Of a stretch of DNA of 5,385 bases, positions 1-5,385 are shown piece by piece. The DNA is taken from positions 1-5,385 of the forward strand of contig JAILDI010000179.1 of the NCBI GenBank assembly GCA_024689525.1. Reading direction: 5' to 3'. Both the position numbers and the translations under genes were made by a program. The notes below the pieces were generated by a model, which did not search any database, was not told where the DNA came from, and saw only the letters and a program-made list of their open reading frames with translations. This DNA is from Bacteroidales bacterium. GTDB taxonomy: Bacteria > Bacteroidota > Bacteroidia > Bacteroidales > UBA932. Each line of letters starts with the position of its first letter. The first letter of the stretch is position 1.

Positions 1-48
1 CGGGCGTCGAATTTCTCATCGTTATTATGCTTTTGATATTATTTTCGT

Positions 49-56
49 TATTTTTG
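49..56 (+). promoter_or_regulatory. Possible Bacteroidota -7 promoter box for the small secreted protein gene
   Basis: The bases TATTTTTG match the TAnnTTTG -7 consensus of the Bacteroidota primary sigma factor. The box ends 23 bases before the ATG at 80, which would give a short leader. No good TTTG -33 element lies 19-21 bases upstream; the nearest TTG (33-35) is too close. The region is T-rich, so a chance match is quite possible. Confidence 0.35.
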
Positions 57-79
57 CCTTTCAAACAACTTGCAAAGTT

Positions 80-529
80 ATGAAATTTTACAATGCAATG
101 AAACACTATCTGGCAGTAGTTCTGTTTGCCGCGCTTTTCGCACTCCCGGCGAAGGCCCAGCAGCCGGAACTCACCCCGGAGCAGAAAGAAAAGCAGTTGT
201 ATGAGTTCGTGGACAAGGAAACGGAGCGCCTCACCGGCCTCCTGAAGCTGGACGATAGCCAGCAGTTCTATGTGACGATGACGCTCACGGAATGCCTCCA
301 GGGCCTCCAGGGCGAAATCGCCGGCCTGCAGGCCTCAGGCGTCCAGAATGTGGACCTGTACCAGGTTATACAGGACAAGTGGATGGAGAAGATAGACCGC
401 GAGTTCGAATCATATTTCACACCGGAACAGTGGAAAAAATACCTTCGCAGCGGGGCCGAGAGGGCTCAGAAACAGCGCGACAAACGTCGCGAAAAAGCGG
501 AAAGGGAAGGATTTCTCAAGGATAATTAG
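80..529 (+). CDS. Small secreted helical protein with LTxxQ-like motifs (Spy/CpxP-like, function unassigned)
   Basis: This 149-residue protein has an N-terminal signal peptide: basic start, hydrophobic run at about residues 10-22, and a likely signal peptidase I site after ALPAKA (residue 26). The mature part of about 123 residues is charged and almost certainly helical. It contains LTPEQ at residues 31-35, LDDSQ at about 57-61 and FTPEQW at 113-118. These resemble the LTxxQ signatures of the periplasmic Spy/CpxP family (chaperone or stress-sensor proteins); that resemblance is an inference from motifs, not a proven homology. The C-terminus (about 127-144) is strongly basic, rich in K, R and E. 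A second ATG at 98 (Met7) gives an equally good or better signal peptide beginning MKHYLAVVL, so the true start may be 98. Neither start has a Shine-Dalgarno sequence. The stop codon directly abuts a promoter-like box for pheS 29 bases ahead of it. Function and any metal or stress link are unknown. Confidence 0.8.
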   Translation: MKFYNAMKHYLAVVLFAALFALPAKAQQPELTPEQKEKQLYEFVDKETERLTGLLKLDDSQQFYVTMTLTECLQGLQGEIAGLQASGVQNVDLYQVIQDKWMEKIDREFESYFTPEQWKKYLRSGAERAQKQRDKRREKAEREGFLKDN

Positions 530-537
530 TATCTTTG
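530..537 (+). promoter_or_regulatory. Probable -7 promoter box for pheS
   Basis: TATCTTTG is an exact TAnnTTTG match and begins on the base after the TAG stop of the preceding gene (527-529). The expected transcription start, a few bases downstream, would leave a leader of only about 10-15 bases before the pheS ATG at 559. I see no convincing -33 TTTG at the usual spacing; that position would fall inside the end of the upstream coding region. The box suggests pheS can be transcribed on its own as well as by readthrough. Confidence 0.55.
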
Positions 538-558
538 CGCACCTAAAACCAACCATCG

Positions 559-1593
559 ATGAAACAGGCAATAGAACAGGTATACAGGGAACTGGAAGAG
601 CTCAAGTGCAAATCCCTCAAGGAAGTTGAGGAAGCGCGCATCCGGTTCCTGGGAAAGAAAGGTTCGGTAACGGCCCTCATGGAGCAGTTCAGGAGCGTGG
701 CCCCGGAGCTCAAGCGCGAGTTCGGCCAGAAGCTCAACGAACTCAAAAAGGCGGCAACGGCCAAGATAGAACAGCTTAAGGACGATGCCGGCGCCGCGGA
801 AACCCGGCAGGCCTCCGGCGAGGACCTCACTATGCCCGGTGACGCAATGGAACTCGGCTCCCGCCATCCCGTATCCATCGTAAGGCAGGAAATCGTGGAC
901 ATCTTCCGCAAGTTCGGCTACGACGTGGCGGAAGGTCCGGAAATCGAGGACGACTATCACGTTTTCGAAGCCCTCAACTTCCCCCCGAACCATCCCGCAC
1001 GTGAGATGCAGGACACTTTCTTCGTGTCCACGGGCCACGTTAACCCTCTCCTCCTCCGCACCCATACGTCCTCCGTACAGGTGCGTACAATGGAAAGGGA
1101 AAAGCTGCCCATCCGCGTAGTATGCCCCGGCAGGGTGTTCCGCAACGAGGCCATATCGGCCCGCGCACACTGCATCTTCCATCAGGTGGAAGGCCTTTAC
1201 ATCGACAAGAACGTCACTTTCGCGGACCTCAAGCAGGCCATTCTCCTGTTCGCCCGCGAAATGTTCGGCGCTGACACACAGATCCGTATGCGCCCTTCAT
1301 ACTTCCCCTTCACCGAACCCTCGGCCGAGGTGGACGTGAGCTGCAATATCTGCAAGGGAAAGGGCTGCAACATCTGCAAAGGCACCGGCTGGCTGGAGAT
1401 CATGGGCTGCGGTATGGTGGACCCGAACGTCCTCCGCGCCAGCGGCATCGACCCTGACGTATACAGTGGATTTGCATTCGGAATGGGCGTGGAGCGTATT
1501 GCCATGCTCAAATGGCAGGTGAACGACCTCCGTCATTATTTCGAGAACGACATGCGCTTCCTGCACGAGTTCGCAACCGCCACGGAAGTGTAG
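559..1593 (+). CDS. pheS: Phenylalanine--tRNA ligase alpha subunit
   Basis: This is the catalytic alpha subunit of the cytoplasmic alpha2-beta2 phenylalanyl-tRNA synthetase (class IIc), which charges tRNA-Phe with phenylalanine using ATP. At 344 residues it has normal family length. Residues 1-85 form the charged N-terminal coiled-coil arm that contacts tRNA. Motif 1 starts around GSRHPVS (about 100) and runs through FGYDVAEGPEIE. Motif 2 is the FRNE block (R195, E197) leading to FHQVEG (207-212). Motif 3 is GFAFGMGVER (304-313), with R313 as the ATP-binding arginine and A306 as the small residue lining the phenylalanine pocket in this family. A CxxC-x4-CxxC cluster (C262, C265, C270, C273) precedes GWLEIMGCGMVDPNVL; similar Cys-rich inserts occur in PheS of several phyla and may bind zinc. 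The start has an A/C-rich leader without Shine-Dalgarno. The beta subunit gene pheT does not follow: the next gene is convergent, so the two subunits must be encoded apart. Confidence 0.98.
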   Translation: MKQAIEQVYRELEELKCKSLKEVEEARIRFLGKKGSVTALMEQFRSVAPELKREFGQKLNELKKAATAKIEQLKDDAGAAETRQASGEDLTMPGDAMELGSRHPVSIVRQEIVDIFRKFGYDVAEGPEIEDDYHVFEALNFPPNHPAREMQDTFFVSTGHVNPLLLRTHTSSVQVRTMEREKLPIRVVCPGRVFRNEAISARAHCIFHQVEGLYIDKNVTFADLKQAILLFAREMFGADTQIRMRPSYFPFTEPSAEVDVSCNICKGKGCNICKGTGWLEIMGCGMVDPNVLRASGIDPDVYSGFAFGMGVERIAMLKWQVNDLRHYFENDMRFLHEFATATEV

Positions 1594-1608
1594 TTTCCAA
1601 CTACTTTT
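1590..1608 (+). terminator. Weak hairpin plus T-run between convergent genes
   Basis: GTAGTT (1590-1595), a TCC loop and AACTAC (1599-1604) form a perfect six-pair stem, followed on the plus strand by TTTT (1605-1608). Both stop codons lie in it: the pheS TAG is 1591-1593, and the minus-strand TAG is the complement of 1601-1603. The stem is short and only two of its pairs are G-C, so as an intrinsic terminator it is weak. No T-run follows in the minus direction. Confidence 0.35.
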
Positions 1609-3409
1609 CGAGTTCCAGCGCCTCTTCCACGGAAATGGGGGAGGCGTTGTTGTATGCGGTTATAACCGCGTCCGGGAAGCCCCGGCGGCGCACTTCGTTA
1701 AGCGCGTGCAGGGCGTCCTGATAGCAGCGGAATACGCCTGCGTAGTACTGGTACTGAAGGCGCCTTGTCTGGCGTTCGTACACGGGGTTGAGGCCGTTGA
1801 AATCGTCGGTAAGGGAGCGGCGCTTGCTCTCCAGGAACATTATCTGATAATAGAAGCCCTCCTGCGGCAGGGAGCCTTCCGCGCCGAAATGGCCCACTGG
1901 AGATATCTTGAAATTGCTGCGCGGATTCTGCTTCCAGGACTCGACCTTGGCCTTGAGCGTGCCGCCCATACGGTGTTTCGTGAACACGTATGCATCTCCG
2001 GCACCCACTATCTCCGTATCGGCCGCCTCCGCCACCCTTCCGGTGTTCAGGGACGATGCATTGCTAAGCAACTCCTCAATGCTGCCAAACTCGCTGATAA
2101 GGTCGTTCAGCTGCATTTCCGCATTGATCTTTTCCTGAGTCTTGCTCTCGATGGCGCTGGCAAGGCTCTCCTTGATCACCGCATCCTCCTCCTTCGCCAT
2201 CCTTGTCTGCAGCTTCTCGATATCGCCGTTCAGCTTGTTGATAGTGCTCTGCAGCTCTTCAGTGCGGGCAAAGACTTCCATATAGAGCGTGCCGGAATTG
2301 AGCCCTCCGCCCGTGGCGCCCATATTGGCATTGTCGATCTGTGTCTGGTCCGACGCCGGCTCCAGGAGCGACAGCTCCAGGAGTTCATCGGCATTGCTGA
2401 TCCTCTTCCTGGAGGGCTCGGGGTCGTATTTCAGCACATACACGTAAACGCTGTCCTTGGACTGGCATTCGCGGTTCGATGCGAACAAGGTGTACTTCCT
2501 GTCTTCCGTCACCATCAGCATATAGTCGTCGGCCGGGGAGGAATAGGGGAAGCCCAGATTCACTGGCTCTCCCCAGGTCGATGTGGCATCGTCCCACTGG
2601 CACTTGTACAGGTCGTACCCGCCCATCCCGTACAGGGCGTCGGAGGCGAAGTAGAGGGTCTTTCCGTCGGCGCTGAGCACCGGGGCTATTTCGTTGCCCG
2701 GGGTCACCATCGACTCGTTAAGCAACACCGGGGGCGTCCACAGGCTGTCCTGGTTCTCGCTCATGTAGATATTGCGGACTCCGGTTGCGTCAGGCGAGGA
2801 AAAATACGCCACCTTGCTGTTCTTGGGTACATAGGTGGGGATTATGCATTCCCCCTGGTCAAAGGCGTTGGGGGCGCTGCGGAAGGAACGGTCGGCAAAG
2901 GGGAAATACAGGTAGAACTCCCTCAGCAGGAAGCGTTTTTTCATCACGGCCGTAGGTATCTCGCAGTTGTCCGTCATGCTCAGTGCGTTCAGCACCAGGC
3001 TGTATTCCTTCTCCACTTCACTTGCCAGGGCGTCATCGGCCCAGGTCATAGCCTGCTGGCAGGCTTTGGCGGCTTCGTCGAAATGGTAGCTCAGCCGGCA
3101 GGCGCGAGCCCGGGCAAGGCGCTCCACGGGATCGGCCTTGTGTTCCATAAGGGCTACCGGCGTGTCGGTTATTCTCAGCGGCTTGAAGGTCATTTCGGCC
3201 TCCAGGCTCACTTTGACGGGGAAAATGGCATCAGCCCTGTAATGGAAGAATATGGTGTCCGGAATGGAACGGATGACGCCTCTGGCGGCGTCCAGCGAAT
3301 CACGTCTTATCACCAGGGTGTCCGTTTGGGGATACCCCGGCTCCTGGGCGTGCACCAATAGCGGGAGGGCTATCAGAAACAGGCTCAAAATTGACGTTTT
3401 ACGCTTCAT
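1601..3409 (-). CDS. Exported PD40 beta-propeller protein with coiled coil and SPOR-like C-terminal domain
   Basis: This 602-residue protein starts with a signal peptide (MKRKTSILSL start, likely cleaved after LLVHA, residue 21), so it is exported. Residues about 95-145 are helical and TPR-like. Residues about 198-313 contain WD40-like (PD40/TolB-type) propeller blades: KVAYFSSP, then LSADGKTLYFASDALYGMGGYDLY, then DRKYTLFASNR. A low-complexity linker (330-372) leads into a coiled coil at about 376-442. The C-terminus (about 517-586) reads FYYQIMFLES, then QYYAGVFRCYQDALHALNEVRRRGFPDAVITAY, which has the pattern of a SPOR-like domain. SPOR domains bind peptidoglycan glycan strands, so a periplasmic or envelope-associated scaffold role is plausible, but this is inference. 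No OmpA domain and no lipobox cysteine are visible; the cleavage site is followed by QE. The gene is single, convergent with pheS and divergent from secDF. The ATG at 3409 follows a -7 promoter box by about 19 bases and has no Shine-Dalgarno. No specific gene name is justified. Confidence 0.9.
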   Translation of the reverse strand: MKRKTSILSLFLIALPLLVHAQEPGYPQTDTLVIRRDSLDAARGVIRSIPDTIFFHYRADAIFPVKVSLEAEMTFKPLRITDTPVALMEHKADPVERLARARACRLSYHFDEAAKACQQAMTWADDALASEVEKEYSLVLNALSMTDNCEIPTAVMKKRFLLREFYLYFPFADRSFRSAPNAFDQGECIIPTYVPKNSKVAYFSSPDATGVRNIYMSENQDSLWTPPVLLNESMVTPGNEIAPVLSADGKTLYFASDALYGMGGYDLYKCQWDDATSTWGEPVNLGFPYSSPADDYMLMVTEDRKYTLFASNRECQSKDSVYVYVLKYDPEPSRKRISNADELLELSLLEPASDQTQIDNANMGATGGGLNSGTLYMEVFARTEELQSTINKLNGDIEKLQTRMAKEEDAVIKESLASAIESKTQEKINAEMQLNDLISEFGSIEELLSNASSLNTGRVAEAADTEIVGAGDAYVFTKHRMGGTLKAKVESWKQNPRSNFKISPVGHFGAEGSLPQEGFYYQIMFLESKRRSLTDDFNGLNPVYERQTRRLQYQYYAGVFRCYQDALHALNEVRRRGFPDAVITAYNNASPISVEEALELEK

Positions 3410-3428
3410 TCGTTATTTGAATATCATG

Positions 3429-3436
3429 CAAAATTA
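3429..3436 (-). promoter_or_regulatory. Probable -7 promoter box for the PD40/SPOR-like gene
   Basis: Read on the minus strand this is TAATTTTG, an exact TAnnTTTG match, ending 19 bases upstream of the ATG at 3409. The implied leader is about a dozen bases, similar to that of pheS. A clear -33 TTTG is not seen at 19-21 bases upstream. Confidence 0.45.
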
Positions 3437-3477
3437 AGAAATAGTTCCGTAAATGTTCATTTCTCAGAAAAAATTCG

Positions 3478-3485
3478 TACTTTTG
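3478..3485 (+). promoter_or_regulatory. Probable -7 promoter box for secDF
   Basis: TACTTTTG is an exact TAnnTTTG match, followed by TGCCC, a context common after Bacteroidota -7 boxes. It lies 45 bases before the secDF ATG, giving a leader of roughly 35-40 bases. The -33 position (around 3455-3458, GTTC) is a poor match to TTTG. It is back-to-back with the minus-strand box at 3429-3436, with about 41 bases between them. Confidence 0.55.
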
Positions 3486-3490
3486 TGCCC

Positions 3491-3510
3491 TTATTTACGT
3501 AAGTAAACAA
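3491..3510 (+). other. Small hairpin in the secDF 5' leader with a GUAA tetraloop
   Basis: TTTAC (3494-3498) pairs with GTAAA (3503-3507) around a GTAA loop. Past one A/C mismatch, TT (3491-3492) pairs with AA (3509-3510). In RNA this is a C(GUAA)G loop of the GNRA type, a stable tetraloop fold. It begins 6 bases after the predicted -7 box, so it would lie at the very 5' end of the secDF transcript. At DNA level the core TTACGTAA (3495-3502) is also a perfect palindrome, so an operator is an alternative. The stem is A+T-rich and weak. Confidence 0.35.
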
Positions 3511-3530
3511 ATTTTAAACTATAATTTTTT

Positions 3531-5385
3531 ATGCAAAGTAAAGGTGCAATCAGGCTCGTAGCCATTCTGCTGGCCCTCGCATGCATCTGGCAGCTCGCCT
3601 TCACAGCGGTTTCCCGTATCCAGGAAAACAAGGCCGCCAGGACTGCAGAAGCGCTTGCACAGCAGTATGTCGACGAGAACGCAGTAGCCCCCGAGGTCCT
3701 CGAATACGTCAAGGACTCCGTGGCCAACATCAAAAACCGTGCATATATCGACTCACTCAGCACGGAGAAAGTTTATCTGGGCTACACTTATCAGGAAGTA
3801 AAGGAAAAGGAAATCAACCTGGGTCTGGACCTCAAGGGCGGTATGAACGTCATGCTGCAGGTCCAGCTGGAAGATATGGTCAAGGCTCTCGCCGGCAGCA
3901 ATGTCTCCGACCCGGTTTTCGTGAACGCAATGGCAACCGCAAAGGCCAACAACGTCAACTCCAACCAGGACTTCATCGCCCTGTTCGGAGATGCCTGGAA
4001 GGCACAGGCCGGCGGCCGCCGTCTGGCGGAGATCTTCTCCACCTACGAGCTTCACGACAAGGTCAAGGCGGAATCCACGGACGACGAGGTTCTCTCCGTC
4101 CTCCGCAGCGAGTCCCGCAGCGCCATCGACAACTCGTTCAACGTGCTGCGTAACCGTATCGACCGTTTCGGCGTCACCCAGCCCAACATCCAGCAGGTCG
4201 GAACTTCCGGAAAGATCCTCATCGAACTTCCCGGCGTTAAGGATCCCGAGCGTGTGCGTAAGCTCCTCCAGGGCACCGCATCCCTCGAGTTCTGGCCCAC
4301 GATGCAGCTTCAGAACGGCGTTCTCGCCGCTGCTGACGCCCGCGTCGCCGAAATCCTCAACAATCTGGACACCACCGGCGTGCAGGTGACCAATCCCCTG
4401 CTCAGCATCCTTGTCCCTTCAGGCTGGAACAGCGCTTGCGTAGGTTTCGTGGCTGGTGCAGATACTGCACAGGTCAACACCTACCTCGCCATGGCCAAGG
4501 ACGTGCTGCCCCGCGGTTTCTGCGGAATGTGGTCCGTCAAGCCCAGCGAGATGGTCGACGGTAACCTGTTCGAACTCGTGGCCATCGACAAGAGCGCTTC
4601 CCGCGACGGAAAGGCTCCCCTCGACGGTTCCGCAGTTACGGACACCCGCGTGAACTTTAACGGTGCACAGCAGGGTGGAAACGGCGCTCCGTCCGTGTCC
4701 ATGACCATGAACGCGGACGGTGCAAACATCTGGGCCCACATGACCAAGGACAACATCGGCAAGCAGATTGCCATCGTCCTGGACGGCCTGGTGTATTCCT
4801 ATCCTACCGTCAACACCGAAATCACCGGCGGTTCTTCCGAAATCACCGGTAACTTCGACGTACAGGAAGCAGAAGACCTTGCCAACGTGCTCAAATCCGG
4901 TAAGCTCCCCGCCCCCGCATCCATCATTCAGGAGCAGGTGGTCGGTCCTTCCCTGGGTTCCGCATCCATCAGGGCCGGTCTCATCTCCTTCCTCATCGCC
5001 TTCTGCCTGGTGCTCATCTATATGGTGTTCTTCTACCAGGGAGCAGGTCTCATCGCAGATGTCGCTCTGCTGTGCAACGTGCTTCTGCTCTTCGGTACCC
5101 TCGTCAGTTTCGGCGCCGTGCTCACCCTCCCGGGTATCGCCGGTCTCGTGTTGACATTGGGTATGGCAGTGGATGCCAACGTTATTATCTATGAGCGCAT
5201 CAAAGAGGAACTGGCCGCAGGCAAGGGCTTCTCCAAGGCTGTGACCGACGGTTACAAGAACGCCTACTCCGCCATCATCGACGGTCAGGTGACCACCCTC
5301 CTCACCGGTATCATCCTTTATGTGTTCGGTTCCGGTCCCGTGCAGGGCTTTGCAACCACCCTCATCATCGGTATCATCACTTCCG
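3531..5385 (+). CDS. secDF: Protein translocase subunit SecD, probably the N-terminal half of a SecDF fusion (cut by window edge)
   Basis: SecD/SecF form an inner-membrane RND-type complex that uses the proton gradient to pull preproteins through SecYEG on the periplasmic side. The frame is open from the ATG at 3531 to the window end (618 codons, no stop), so the protein is truncated only by the window. TM1 is at about residues 7-28. The start of the periplasmic P1 region carries LGLDLKGG (97-104). FGVTQPNIQQVG (213-224) and ASLEFW (to 255) follow, then the head and MTKDNIGKQIAIVLDG (ending 419). The membrane domain has TM2 near 484-502, TM3 near 506-526 and TM4 with GMAVDANVIIYERIKEEL. There D548 matches the conserved SecD aspartate used in proton transport (D519 in E. 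coli). Two more segments (about 570-590, 594-end) match TM5 and TM6. The 'secDF' symbol is inferred: fusion is usual in Bacteroidota, but SecF lies outside the window. An A/T-rich leader without Shine-Dalgarno precedes the start. Confidence 0.95.
   Translation, partial: MQSKGAIRLVAILLALACIWQLAFTAVSRIQENKAARTAEALAQQYVDENAVAPEVLEYVKDSVANIKNRAYIDSLSTEKVYLGYTYQEVKEKEINLGLDLKGGMNVMLQVQLEDMVKALAGSNVSDPVFVNAMATAKANNVNSNQDFIALFGDAWKAQAGGRRLAEIFSTYELHDKVKAESTDDEVLSVLRSESRSAIDNSFNVLRNRIDRFGVTQPNIQQVGTSGKILIELPGVKDPERVRKLLQGTASLEFWPTMQLQNGVLAAADARVAEILNNLDTTGVQVTNPLLSILVPSGWNSACVGFVAGADTAQVNTYLAMAKDVLPRGFCGMWSVKPSEMVDGNLFELVAIDKSASRDGKAPLDGSAVTDTRVNFNGAQQGGNGAPSVSMTMNADGANIWAHMTKDNIGKQIAIVLDGLVYSYPTVNTEITGGSSEITGNFDVQEAEDLANVLKSGKLPAPASIIQEQVVGPSLGSASIRAGLISFLIAFCLVLIYMVFFYQGAGLIADVALLCNVLLLFGTLVSFGAVLTLPGIAGLVLTLGMAVDANVIIYERIKEELAAGKGFSKAVTDGYKNAYSAIIDGQVTTLLTGIILYVFGSGPVQGFATTLIIGIITS

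Noticed and set aside
1..19. A possible divergent minus-strand gene beginning with ATG at position 19, with a TAnnTTTG-like box at 80-73.
   Set aside because: Only six codons are visible before the edge, and the box overlaps the start of the first gene and lacks a -33 partner; not enough to call.
526..1182. A 218-codon open frame on the minus strand opposite pheS.
   Set aside because: pheS is unmistakable on the plus strand over the same bases; the antisense product has no family features.
1706..3361. A 551-codon open frame on the plus strand, fully antisense to the PD40/SPOR-like gene.
   Set aside because: Its codons are exact reverse complements of the sense codons, so it stays open simply because the real gene avoids TTA, CTA and TCA over that stretch. 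The translated sequence has no recognisable domain, while the minus strand encodes a signal peptide, propeller blades and a SPOR-like tail.
3460..3470. The near-palindrome TTTCTCAGAAA in the divergent intergenic region.
   Set aside because: It is 11 bases with a one-base centre in A+T-rich DNA, and no second copy is seen; chance is the simplest explanation.
3581..4153. A 190-codon open frame on the plus strand inside secDF, in another frame.
   Set aside because: The product is rich in G, R, Q and P from frame-shifted G+C-rich codons, and the SecD reading frame across the same region has clear conserved motifs.
1..5385. Search for a mobile element, CRISPR array, tRNA/rRNA, or a novel defence or biosynthetic system.
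   Set aside because: I saw no transposase, spaced repeats, RNA gene sequence or toxin/antitoxin-like pair. The window is mainly housekeeping genes plus two envelope proteins.

Overview
The window looks like a piece of a Bacteroidota chromosome, most likely order Bacteroidales. Three things point there. T-rich boxes of the form TAnnTTTG, the Bacteroidota -7 promoter element, sit upstream of every gene. No start codon has a clear Shine-Dalgarno sequence. The gene content also fits: a PheS with the 'FRNEAISARAHC' variant of motif 2, a secreted PD40 propeller protein with a SPOR-like tail, and a SecD of the kind usually fused to SecF in this phylum. Coding regions are G+C-rich and the short intergenic gaps are A+T-rich. 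Genus cannot be fixed from the sequence alone.

Layout, left to right. Positions 1-79 are a T-rich stretch that is either a promoter/leader or the last codons of an upstream membrane protein. Positions 80-529 (+) encode a small secreted helical protein with LTxxQ-like motifs, reminiscent of the Spy/CpxP periplasmic family. After 29 bases comes pheS (559-1593, +), a full-length phenylalanyl-tRNA synthetase alpha subunit with its own probable promoter box. pheS converges on a long minus-strand gene (1601-3409). Only 7 bases separate the two stop codons, and both lie in one small inverted repeat. The minus-strand gene encodes a 602-residue exported protein: signal peptide, helical N-terminal part, PD40 beta-propeller blades, coiled coil and SPOR-like C-terminus. 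A 121-base divergent intergenic region (3410-3530) carries a promoter box for each direction and a small hairpin in the secDF leader. The last gene (3531 to the right edge, +) is secD or, more likely, the SecD half of a secDF fusion, cut by the window inside its membrane domain.

Functionally this is mostly housekeeping: translation (PheS) and protein export (SecD/F). Two exported envelope proteins of unassigned function lie beside these genes. I see no mobile element, CRISPR array, tRNA, rRNA or defence system. The least ordinary items are the propeller/coiled-coil/SPOR-like protein divergent from secDF, the small LTxxQ-type secreted protein, and two compact nucleic-acid structures: the shared-stop inverted repeat and the secDF leader hairpin.
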